The notes beneath the pieces were generated by a model. It made no database searches and was not told the origin of the DNA. It saw nothing but the letters and a program-made list of their open reading frames with translations. Shown one piece after another: positions 56,833 through 64,000 of a stretch of 64,000 nt of DNA; the first letter of the stretch is position 1; every line of letters starts with the position of its first letter. The DNA comes from Acidobacteriota bacterium (GTDB lineage Bacteria; Acidobacteriota; Terriglobia; Versatilivoradales; Versatilivoraceae). Where the stretch lies: NCBI GenBank assembly GCA_022826755.1, contig JAJDUG010000041.1:1-64000 (forward strand), in the 5' to 3' direction. The position numbers and the translations under genes were made by a program.

Positions 56833-58263
56833 TTACGGCTTCTCGATGGCATAGACGTGAGAGCGGGTCATGATGTAGAGGGTGCCGTTGGCAACGACGG
56901 GGGTGCTGTAGACGGTGTTGCCGAAGTTGGTTTCGTGAATGAGTCTTTTCTGGCGACTCGCCTCCAGAATGGTGAGGTCGCCATCCTCGTCTCCCAGCAT
57001 GACCTTGCCGTCGACCACGAAGGGAGAGCCCCAGACAGCCGCCAACATGTCGTGTTCCCAAAGTAATTTTCCGTTCGCGAGATCCAGGGCGTGAAAGAAC
57101 CCGCTGAAATTGGCGGCGTAGAGCAGTCCGTCGCGGATGGCCACCGTCGATATGCTGCGGCGGAAGTCGTGATGCCAGACGGCCCCGGTTTCCGTGATGT
57201 CCCCTGACTGGGTGGCGTCGATGGCCCAAAGGTGTCCCACGCCTTCGCCGTGCTCCGGGTCCTGGCCCACCGCGATGTAGACCATGTCGTTGAAGACGAC
57301 GGGTGTCCCGATCAGGTTGTTGCGGTCCCCTCTGCCGTTCTTCCACTCCGAGCCCTTCGGATTGCAGTCGAACCTCCAGAATTCCTTGCCGGTCTTGGCT
57401 TCGAAGGAATAGAGCCAGCCATCGCCGCCCGCAAAGATGACCTGGGGCCTGCCCGCGATCTCTCCGTAGGCCGGAGAGGACCACTGGCCATGCAGAACCG
57501 CATCCCCGGGGGCCGAGTTTTCCCAGGCCAGCTTGCCGCTGTGACGGTTCACGGCCAGGAAACTGGGAGCTCTCGGTACCGGTATGTTGATATGGCTCTC
57601 ATCGGTGCCGTTGGAGGTGTTGACGAAAATCAGGTCCCCCACCAGCAGCGGTGAGCTGGTGGCCAGGTTGTGCGGGAAGACCCCCAGCTCTTCGATCATG
57701 TCGAAAGTCCACACCACGTCCCCGTCGATGGGGGAGGAGTGCTTCTCGTCCTTGACGGGGCCGTCGTTCTCTCCGTCCAGGAATCCTTCGGTGTCCAGGC
57801 TCACCACCTCCGCCCGGTTGGAGACATAGTAGAGTCGATCCCCCGCCAGCGCCGGCGAGGAGCAGATGCCCTGCTCGGGCCAGTCGTTGACTCTGCCGGC
57901 AGCCAGCTTTTCGTGGGTCATCTGCCAAAGAAATTTCCCGTCCTTCTCCCGAAAGCACATGATGACGCCCCGGTCACCGGTCTGTTGGGGATTGCGCAGC
58001 CGCTGGTTGTTGGTGCCCACGAAGACCTTGCCGCCAAATATCGTGGGGTTTCCATAGGATTGGGAGCCGATTTCGGCAACCCACTTGATGTTCTTGCCGG
58101 TTTTCAGATCCCAATCGGCCGGAACGCCGGTGGCGTCCGAAACCATGTTCCTGTCGGGTCTCCCCCCCCACATGGGCCAGTCTCCTGCCAGTCCGGAGAT
58201 TTTGGCTCCGCCTGCCAGCAAGAGAACCACTGCGGCGACGACCTTCAGCTTTGGCAATGACAT
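56833..58263 (-). CDS. Secreted PQQ-like beta-propeller protein (476 aa)
   Basis: The product has a signal sequence (VVAAVVLLLAGGAKISGLAG) followed by DWPMWGGRPDRN, the characteristic start of secreted PQQ-like propellers, and then repeated blades of the type GDRLYYVSNRAEVVSLD, DGWLYSFEAKTGKEFWRF and LYAANFSGFFHALDLANGKLLWEH. No heme motif or clear PQQ-binding set was identified, so an enzyme activity is not claimed; such proteins are often scaffolds or glycan-associated. The ATG used has a GAGAGGAA site. It lies 38 bases after the larger propeller gene and is co-transcribed with it. Confidence 0.88.
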   Translation of the reverse strand: MSLPKLKVVAAVVLLLAGGAKISGLAGDWPMWGGRPDRNMVSDATGVPADWDLKTGKNIKWVAEIGSQSYGNPTIFGGKVFVGTNNQRLRNPQQTGDRGVIMCFREKDGKFLWQMTHEKLAAGRVNDWPEQGICSSPALAGDRLYYVSNRAEVVSLDTEGFLDGENDGPVKDEKHSSPIDGDVVWTFDMIEELGVFPHNLATSSPLLVGDLIFVNTSNGTDESHINIPVPRAPSFLAVNRHSGKLAWENSAPGDAVLHGQWSSPAYGEIAGRPQVIFAGGDGWLYSFEAKTGKEFWRFDCNPKGSEWKNGRGDRNNLIGTPVVFNDMVYIAVGQDPEHGEGVGHLWAIDATQSGDITETGAVWHHDFRRSISTVAIRDGLLYAANFSGFFHALDLANGKLLWEHDMLAAVWGSPFVVDGKVMLGDEDGDLTILEASRQKRLIHETNFGNTVYSTPVVANGTLYIMTRSHVYAIEKP

Positions 58264-58301
58264 GCGTTCCTCTCCACTCCTCCACCCCGACCCGAGGACC
58301 C

Positions 58302-60530
58302 TCAGCGACCGGCCGGAGTGACGGAGACGTTGTCGTAGTAAATTTCGGCCGCGGAGTACCCGTAGATCCCCGGGCTGCCCTGGCGGTGGACGATCGGGTC
58401 CTCGACCTCGATGGTCCACCCTTCGGGCTCGGCCTCATCGCGTTTCCAGACCTTTCCCCGAATCATTCCCCCGGTTCCCTCCGGAAGAAGCTCGACCCGA
58501 AGCTTCATCCGGTACCACACATCCGGGTCGACCCGGTAGTCGATGGTCTTGGAGAAGTGTCCCAGTTCCGACAGCCAGCTGCGGATCTGCAGCTTCTGTC
58601 GATTGCCCATCAATGACAGGATGTAGCGCTGGGCGATCAGACCCATGTCCGGAAGACGCCGGCGCTGTTCGGTGGCCATCATCTCCGCCTGAATCTCGTA
58701 GCCCGATGTCCTCCAGTCTCCCAGGTAGACCATGGTCCGCCAGGAACGAGGGTTGGCGGACAGCTTCTTCAGAACCTTGTTGCCGTCCAGGGAGGTCACC
58801 ACGAATCGGCCCCGGGCGGAGTTCCAGCCGTGAGCCACCGTTCCCTCCTCCAGCCGTTCAAAGTCCTCCTGAAACGGAATGGCGGGACGGGAGCTGATGC
58901 GAGCCGTTCCCTTCAGGCTGCCGACCCGGGCGACGAGCAAGCCTCCCTGAGGGATATTGCCGTCGCTGAGGGTCAGGCGCCCGTCCGCGGAAACCTTCCC
59001 CTGGATTCCCTCCAGGGACCAGGCGGCTTCGACCGGTTGCTTCCGTCCCCGGGCATCCACCACCCGTGCCACGAAGGTCCTGGAAGCTCCGGCGGAGAGG
59101 ACGACCTCCGCGGGCTCCACCAGCACCCTTCGGGGCGGTCCCTGGAAGGAGTCGGAAGCCTCCGGCTGGGGCCCCCCTCCGCTTGGAGACGTCGAGCTCC
59201 GGTCCTCGAGGCCGATGCAATAGAGCATGTTGCGAGTCCATAGATAAATGCGGCCATTGGCGACCGCAGGCGATCCGTTGATGGATACGGCTGAACCGTC
59301 GGCATTGGCGAACCGCTCCAGGTCCAGCTTTTCGGGAGGTTGGTGGCCGCGCAGTCCCAAAACGTGAAACTGCCCGTCGACATCGGAAACAAAGAGCTTG
59401 CCGTCGGCCACAACCGGGGAGGCTCGCTGCATGACCCCCAGGTTGTACTTCCAGAGCTGTTTCCCGGTATCGGCCTGAAAGGCGACCAGGTTGGCGGAAT
59501 TGTCCACGTGATAGAGGATGTTGTCCGCCAGGGCGGGCGAGGCATAGCCGGCGGTAAACCCGTCCACCTGCCAGACCACCTTGGGCTTGCCGTCCACGAT
59601 GCGGGCGGCGTCCAGGCACACCAGCCGGCCCATGGCCGTGCTGGCGTCGACATTTTCTTCGCCGTGGGAGGCGAAAACCCGGCTTCCCTGAACCACGACC
59701 GAGGAGTTGATCCCTCTCTTGCTGAAGGGGAAACCCCAGACCCTCTCGCCGGTCGCCAGGCTGAGCCCGTAAATCGAGCCGTCGGCGTTGCCGCCGATCA
59801 GCAGGTCCTGGCCGTTGATCCGGCGGACCACCGGGACCGTGTAGGTCGTGTCCTTGGGGGCCTTGCCGGGAGTCGTCAACCAGACCGTTTCCCCGGTGCG
59901 TTTGTCCAGGGCATAGAAACGGTCCCGTGGAATGGCCGTGGAGCCCCATCCGGCGTTCAGGAAATTGACGAACAGCAGGTTCCCGTGCAGGGTTGGAGTC
60001 ACTGTCCGGCCACCGTAGCCGGAAATTCTCCCGACTTCCTCCTTGAATGACCTGGACCAGACCACCTTGCCGTTGCGGTCGAGGCAGTGCACCATCCCCT
60101 CGATTCCGTTGGCGTAGATATGGCCGGTGGCGGGATCGGCCGCCAGGCTGGCCCAACCGACCCGATGGTGCGGGATATCGGTCAGAAACACCTTGTAGCG
60201 AAATTCCCAGCGCAGATCTCCCGTCTCGGCGTCGAAGCAGGAAATCTGCTCCTGCCAGTGGGCCGGCGTTTCCGGCTCCGCCAGTGTGATGACACAGACT
60301 CTTCCGTCCACCACAATCGGCGTCGATCGACCGCCGATGGGCCGCTTCCATCTCAGGTTTTCTCCCTCCGGGGACCAGGTCGACGGAAGCCCGGTTTCCG
60401 CCGAAACGCCGTCCGCGTCAGGGCCTCGCCACATGGGCCAGTCGGCGGCTCCGGCCGGAACCGGCAGACACGCCAGGCTGCAAACGGAGAGAGCAAGCCA
60501 TGCCTTCAGAAACTGTTTTGCCATCCGCAT
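58302..60530 (-). CDS. Secreted PQQ-like beta-propeller protein with C-terminal sugar-binding-like domain (742 aa)
   Basis: After a signal sequence (AWLALSVCSLACLPVPAGA) the mature part starts DWPMWRGPDADGVS, paralogous to the DWPMWGGRPDRN of the next gene. Blades run to about residue 440 (GSIYGLSLATGERVWGFPF, ADNILYHVDNSANLVAFQAD). A Ser/Pro/Gly linker follows, then an Ig-like segment (VEPAEVVLSAGASRTFVARV) and a C-terminal LamG-like region (IPFQEDFERLEEGTVAHGW ... IYYDNVSVTPAGR). The ATG at 60530 has a GGGAGA site; an alternative TTG one codon upstream is less likely. Likely envelope function; ligand unknown. Confidence 0.88.
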   Translation of the reverse strand: MRMAKQFLKAWLALSVCSLACLPVPAGAADWPMWRGPDADGVSAETGLPSTWSPEGENLRWKRPIGGRSTPIVVDGRVCVITLAEPETPAHWQEQISCFDAETGDLRWEFRYKVFLTDIPHHRVGWASLAADPATGHIYANGIEGMVHCLDRNGKVVWSRSFKEEVGRISGYGGRTVTPTLHGNLLFVNFLNAGWGSTAIPRDRFYALDKRTGETVWLTTPGKAPKDTTYTVPVVRRINGQDLLIGGNADGSIYGLSLATGERVWGFPFSKRGINSSVVVQGSRVFASHGEENVDASTAMGRLVCLDAARIVDGKPKVVWQVDGFTAGYASPALADNILYHVDNSANLVAFQADTGKQLWKYNLGVMQRASPVVADGKLFVSDVDGQFHVLGLRGHQPPEKLDLERFANADGSAVSINGSPAVANGRIYLWTRNMLYCIGLEDRSSTSPSGGGPQPEASDSFQGPPRRVLVEPAEVVLSAGASRTFVARVVDARGRKQPVEAAWSLEGIQGKVSADGRLTLSDGNIPQGGLLVARVGSLKGTARISSRPAIPFQEDFERLEEGTVAHGWNSARGRFVVTSLDGNKVLKKLSANPRSWRTMVYLGDWRTSGYEIQAEMMATEQRRRLPDMGLIAQRYILSLMGNRQKLQIRSWLSELGHFSKTIDYRVDPDVWYRMKLRVELLPEGTGGMIRGKVWKRDEAEPEGWTIEVEDPIVHRQGSPGIYGYSAAEIYYDNVSVTPAGR

Positions 60531-60563
60531 CAAATAGGATCTCCCTTCCCCTTCCTGGTGAAT

Positions 60564-60588
60564 AGTGGCCAGTGGTCAGTGGATAGTG
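60564..60588. repeat. Heptamer repeat AGTGGNN, three and a half copies
   Basis: AGTGGCC, AGTGGTC, AGTGGAT and AGTG follow one another in the gap between the propeller gene and the D-aminoacylase-like gene. The 60531-60747 gap shows no gene. Confidence 0.6.
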
Positions 60589-60726
60589 ATTGAATCGACA
60601 CGCTTGGCATCTTGTCGATCTTGGCGTAGCCCTCAAATTCGCCCTCTATGATCCCCACGGCAGAGCGGCGGCTAACCGAAGACCGGTCGAGTTTACCACC
60701 GTTCCATTCATTATCAGGTTGAAGGA

Positions 60727-60756
60727 CAAAAAAACAACCAGGGCCCTTTACGGGCC
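60727..60756 (-). terminator. Short hairpin with T-run at the end of the D-aminoacylase-like gene
   Basis: On the minus strand GGCCC, loop GTAAA (which contains the stop codon TAA), GGGCC, then eight bases later a run of seven T. The stem is short (5 bp). Confidence 0.4.
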
Positions 60757-62445
60757 GGGCTTCCCCGGTCCGTCCAGAATCTTTCCCGGCCTGGCGTCAC
60801 GAAGCTGTCCGCCGTCGATCACCAGGGTGCCGTTGACAACCACGTGCTCGATACCCTCCGCAAGTCGGCGTGGCTCCAGGAAGGTGGCCGGGCCGGCCAC
60901 CCGCTCGGCGTCGAAAATGGTGATGTCGGCCTTCATGCCCACCCGGAGGAGGCCCCGGTCTTGAAGCCCCAACTTGGCCGCGTTCATTCCCGTCATCTTG
61001 TGAATGGCCTCTTCCAGATCCAGCACCCCTTCCTCCCGCACGTACTTCCCCAGGACTCGGGCAAAGGCGCCATATCCATGAGGCCGGGGCACTTCTCCAT
61101 CCGATGGATCGCTGGCGGCGGTCGCGCCGCCGGAGCCGATGGAGACCCAGGACGCCTGCAGGGCGTGACGCAGGTCCTCCTCGCTCATGAGAGAGTAAAG
61201 GACTGCAACCGGACCCTGGGTTTCCCGCAACAGGTCAAGGAGAGTGTCTCCGGGGGTCTGATCGAGTTCGGTCGCGATTGCCTGAATGCTCTTCCCGGCC
61301 CAGGCCTGAAATTTCGGGGACTCCGCCTGCAGCAGCACCACTCCTTCCCAGCCGCCGGCCGCCAGGAAAGCATTGAACTGCCCGCGCCGTTTCCGGCGCA
61401 GCTCTCTCAGGATGCGGGCTCGAAGGTCGCTTCGGGAGAGCCTTTCCAGCAGTGCCTCCCGTCCGCCCTCGGTCGCCCAGGCGGGCAACAAGTCCTCCAG
61501 GTTCGCCCGGGCGCTTCGATAGGGAGACAGGCTGGCGGTCAGGGCCAGTCCCGATTCCCTGCCCTTTTCGATGGAACCGAACACTTCTTGCAGTTGCCCG
61601 GGTCCACGGTGTCCGGCAACCCTCAACCCCAGAATGTCCAGGGGAATTTGAGCTTGCTCCGCGAGCTCGATGGCTTCCTTGACCGAATTGTCGATGCCGG
61701 CGCGGGGATCGATCCCGACGGAGTAGACCCCGCCGTGAGGCTTCATCTGCAGCGCCAACTCGGCGAGTTGCTCTCTGCTCAGAACCCCGGGGGGAGACAA
61801 CTGCGGTGAGTCGGCGAGCCCCAGGGCGCCCTCCAGCATGGCCTGCCCGACCCGCTGCTTCATCGCGGCAAACTCGGGCTGGGTGGGTTCCCGCGCTTCT
61901 TCGCCCAGGACCGAGCGCACGACATCTCCGGCCTGGGCGTATGCGGCCACGTTGACGGTGATGTCCCCTTGCCGCAGCCGATGGAAGGTATGTTCCCAGG
62001 GGGGCCGATTGGCCGAGCCTTTCCGGGGCCCGGGTTCCGGCCCGGCGGCCGTCTGCAGGAACGGGCTCGGATGTCCGCCTCCCAGGACCTCGGTGGTCAC
62101 TCCCTGACGCACCTTGCCGGGGGAGTCGGGGCGGAGCAGGTCATCGGGATTGGAACGACTGAGTATATCGATAAATCCGGGGGTGACCCACAGTCCACGC
62201 GCGTCGATTACTCGGCGCGCCTTCTGTTCCCGGTTTTCCAGCGCCCCCACGTGCACGATCTCTTCCCCGCGAACGGCCAGGTCTCCCGGAAACCACAGGG
62301 AGCCCGAGCCGTCGACGAGTTTGCCGCCGGCGACGATCAGGTCAAATTCGTATTGGGGAGATTCCCGGCAGGCAAGCAGGGTGCAGCCAAGAGCCAGCGC
62401 CAGCGTGGCCCGCTTCAGCGAAAGCTGCGGCATTTTGACAGTCAT
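60748..62445 (-). CDS. D-aminoacylase-family lipoprotein without catalytic residues
   Basis: The 565-residue product has a lipoprotein-type signal (LALALGCTLLAC, Cys26 the likely acylated residue) and overall homology to N-acyl-D-amino-acid deacylases: FDLIVAGGKLVDGSGSLWF, VTPGFID, QGVTTEVLGG, LEDLLPAWATEGGREALLERL, RPHGYGAFARVLGKYVREEG and MNAAKLGLQDRGLLRVGMKAD are all conserved. Yet the metal and catalytic positions are changed: HSHSD is LSRSN (95-99), the NCG cysteine is Gly124, the two later histidines are Gly244 and Gly273, and the SDG aspartate is Gly (IGSGG). I infer a non-enzymatic relative. Starts at GTG 62451 or ATG 62433 are possible. No ribosome site is clear. Confidence 0.85.
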   Translation of the reverse strand: MTVKMPQLSLKRATLALALGCTLLACRESPQYEFDLIVAGGKLVDGSGSLWFPGDLAVRGEEIVHVGALENREQKARRVIDARGLWVTPGFIDILSRSNPDDLLRPDSPGKVRQGVTTEVLGGGHPSPFLQTAAGPEPGPRKGSANRPPWEHTFHRLRQGDITVNVAAYAQAGDVVRSVLGEEAREPTQPEFAAMKQRVGQAMLEGALGLADSPQLSPPGVLSREQLAELALQMKPHGGVYSVGIDPRAGIDNSVKEAIELAEQAQIPLDILGLRVAGHRGPGQLQEVFGSIEKGRESGLALTASLSPYRSARANLEDLLPAWATEGGREALLERLSRSDLRARILRELRRKRRGQFNAFLAAGGWEGVVLLQAESPKFQAWAGKSIQAIATELDQTPGDTLLDLLRETQGPVAVLYSLMSEEDLRHALQASWVSIGSGGATAASDPSDGEVPRPHGYGAFARVLGKYVREEGVLDLEEAIHKMTGMNAAKLGLQDRGLLRVGMKADITIFDAERVAGPATFLEPRRLAEGIEHVVVNGTLVIDGGQLRDARPGKILDGPGKPGP

Positions 62446-62474
62446 TTTCACGAGCGGGGTTGAGTCGGGTCAGC

Positions 62475-62831
62475 TCAAGACTGAAGGAAGCGGCCGGCCA
62501 CCTCGTCCATCTTTTCCCGCGTCAATCTCCAATGGGAATCGTGCCAGAGGACCTTGGAGCCGGAAATGAGCAGAAGTTGCGGGGATTCATGCTGCACCCC
62601 CAATTGCTCTGCGATCAGATTGGAGAGCGGGCGCTCCTCGATCACTCGAACCAGGGCGCAGGTGCAGGGCCGGTTGGCTCCGCCCTGTTGTTCGAATTCA
62701 GAGAAGGCGGAGTAGACCTCGGCGCTGATGGGACACTGGCTGCTGTGTTTCAGCAGGAACACCGGTTCCCGATCGGAACCCGCCAGCAGTGCCTGCACAT
62801 CCTCCGGAGTCTTGAGCTGAGTAAAGGACAT
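62475..62831 (-). CDS. ytxJ: YtxJ-type monothiol bacilliredoxin
   Basis: The 118-residue product has a thioredoxin-like fold with a single redox Cys33 in VFLLKHSSQCPISAEVY, the YtxJ hallmark (KHS..CPIS). In Firmicutes this family reduces bacillithiol mixed disulfides. The N-terminal half ALLAGSDREP and the C-terminal QLLLISGSKVLWHDSHW are also family-like. The ATG has a GGGAG site; the frame is open far upstream through the TPR gene, but that part is antisense-frame noise. It begins 38 bases after the TPR-like gene and is probably in one transcript with it. Confidence 0.87.
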   Translation of the reverse strand: MSFTQLKTPEDVQALLAGSDREPVFLLKHSSQCPISAEVYSAFSEFEQQGGANRPCTCALVRVIEERPLSNLIAEQLGVQHESPQLLLISGSKVLWHDSHWRLTREKMDEVAGRFLQS

Positions 62832-62868
62832 GGACGCGAACACTCCCTTCAGAGGAACTTGAATGCGA

Positions 62869-63912
62869 TCACTCCGAGCCGGGCTCGGCGGAGTCCCCGG
62901 TGACCGGGGCCGGTTTGCCGTTGCCGCCTGCCAGATCCGCCCGGGCCTGCACCAGCAGGTCTTGCAGGCCATCCAGAGAGTTCTGGTGGGTAACTCGGTA
63001 AAGAGACTCCAGGTTGCGGCGGGAAATCTCCCGATAGCCGCCTTCCAGAAGGGAAGCTCGGGCAAAGGCATCGATGGCCTGCGGGTATCGCTTCAACCGG
63101 GTGGATACCACTCCCAGTTGGAAATGAACGAATTGTGAGCGCGGCTCCTCATTCAGCGACTTGGTGAGATATCCGTATGCCCTGGCCAGGTGGAGTGTGC
63201 CCAGCCTGGAGCTCGCGGCGGTTGCGGTTCCCGTGTCCTTTGGCTGGGCCGCGTCCGGTTCGGGGGGAGCCGGGTCGGGCGCACTCTCCCGCGGAGGGGA
63301 TGTTTCCTCCGAGGCCTGCCGCTCCATCTCATATTTGACCAGGTAGGCGTGGCCCAACCCGGCCAGGCTTTGCGCCATGTATTGGCGGTACTCGGCCTCC
63401 CACTGCTGCTGGTCGGTGTTGGCGGGCCGGACGATCTTTTGCAGCCTGCCCAAGGCCCGGGTGGCCAATTGAATGGAACGGTCGGGATCTCCCTTGTCGG
63501 AGTGCGCCAGGGCCATCAGCGCCAGAATCGGAATGTTGTCGGGAGAATGTCGCAGCGTCTCCTGTCCGTGCTCGAACATTTTCTCGGGTTGATTCAGACT
63601 CCGGTAGTCCAGGGTCGCCATGTGGTGAACCTGGCCCAGGTAGTTGGATTCGGGATATTTCTGAACGAATGCCTCGATCAGCGGGGTGCGTTGGGCAGGC
63701 TCGCCGGATTGCTTCAACTGGAGAAAATCCTCCCGTTCCCCCGGGTCTTGCGCCAATTTCTCGACAGGCTCCGGCACGTCATAGATCCTGAGCTTGCCGG
63801 TTTCGGAAGACGGTGGAGCCTGAGCCGGGAGAGGGGCCGCCCCCACGTCGTGACGCTCCGGCAGGCAAATTCCCGCCAGCAACAAGACAATGGAGAGCGA
63901 CCGCAAATTCAT
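62869..63912 (-). CDS. Secreted TPR-like repeat protein (paralogue of the gene at 36551)
   Basis: The 347-residue product has a signal sequence (SIVLLLAGICLP), helical repeats such as FEHGQETLRHSPDNIPILALMALAHSDKG and RAYGYLTKSLNEEPRSQFVHFQLG, and a Pro/Glu/Ala-rich insert about 205-235. Its C-terminus RRNLESLYRVTHQNSLDGLQDLL matches the end of the 36551-37633 protein, which marks a small paralogous family. It leads directly into ytxJ. A GTG three codons upstream is an alternative start. The plus-strand flank to the window end (63922-64000) shows nothing. Confidence 0.84.
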   Translation of the reverse strand: MNLRSLSIVLLLAGICLPERHDVGAAPLPAQAPPSSETGKLRIYDVPEPVEKLAQDPGEREDFLQLKQSGEPAQRTPLIEAFVQKYPESNYLGQVHHMATLDYRSLNQPEKMFEHGQETLRHSPDNIPILALMALAHSDKGDPDRSIQLATRALGRLQKIVRPANTDQQQWEAEYRQYMAQSLAGLGHAYLVKYEMERQASEETSPPRESAPDPAPPEPDAAQPKDTGTATAASSRLGTLHLARAYGYLTKSLNEEPRSQFVHFQLGVVSTRLKRYPQAIDAFARASLLEGGYREISRRNLESLYRVTHQNSLDGLQDLLVQARADLAGGNGKPAPVTGDSAEPGSE

Positions 63913-64000
63913 GGCTGTCACGAATGCACCTACCCTGACCCATTACCGCCAGAATAGCAAAAATGGAAATAGCAGGGCATCCTTTTCTGACAAGCCGAGC

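Overview
The window looks like a chromosomal segment of a GC-rich, Gram-negative-type (diderm) heterotroph. The apolipoprotein N-acyltransferase, lipoprotein-type signal peptides and secreted beta-propeller proteins point to a diderm. The gene mix (split glycine decarboxylase, CIRCE-controlled groESL, DUF1015 protein, FadN-type beta-oxidation enzyme, YjhG-type dehydratase, many secreted TPR and PQQ-like proteins) would fit Acidobacteriota or a neighbouring phylum; this assignment is an inference from content, not a measured placement. No rRNA, tRNA, CRISPR array or intact mobile element was found.

Layout. 1-1500: a decayed, more AT-rich edge with the 3' end of an IS630-type transposase and a nonsense-broken methylase-like C-terminus. 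1518-8413 (minus): acyl-CoA ligase, FadN and thiolase in one operon, then S-adenosylhomocysteinase. 8671-13084 (plus): glycine cleavage genes gcvT-gcvH-gcvPA-gcvPB. 13216-15395: groES-groEL with a promoter, a textbook CIRCE operator and a terminator. 15430-18732 (plus): small Cys-rich membrane protein, Kbl/BioF-like transferase, class V aminotransferase. 18752-26738: M28 peptidase, MobA-like transferase with prephenate dehydratase, DUF1015 protein abutting a truncated epimerase, NadA, an orphan HigA antitoxin behind a HigB stub, and an archease followed by two small unknown genes. 27012-36310 (minus): a giant secreted LamG/CARDB protein, an unusual Tex, an AlaX-type editing protein and threonine synthase. 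36551-40510: a secreted TPR-like protein, then a sulfite/nitrite reductase with a small partner. 41471-45661 (minus): YjhG-type dehydratase, KDPG-type aldolase and PfkB kinase, a sugar-acid pathway. 45769-50275 (minus): Lnt, SPOR protein, slipin and NfeD, an envelope cluster. 50565-55916: S41 peptidase, a SUMF1-fold protein and a PgpH-type HD phosphodiesterase. 56163-63912: redoxin, two secreted PQQ-like propellers, a D-aminoacylase-like lipoprotein that has lost its catalytic residues, a YtxJ bacilliredoxin and a second TPR-like protein.

The strongest unexpected signals are: (1) a five-copy intergenic repeat in which every copy carries exactly four 10-bp CTTCGTG-type units; (2) a 758-bp block bounded by 18-bp inverted repeats that holds two 303-bp direct repeats; (3) the catalytically stripped D-aminoacylase homologue; (4) a Tex protein with a ~150-residue acidic, low-complexity insert in its YqgF-like domain and a basic tail; (5) three separate gene stubs (HigB, an epimerase, a methylase-like C-terminus) that record past deletions. 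No complete new defence or mobile system was recognised.
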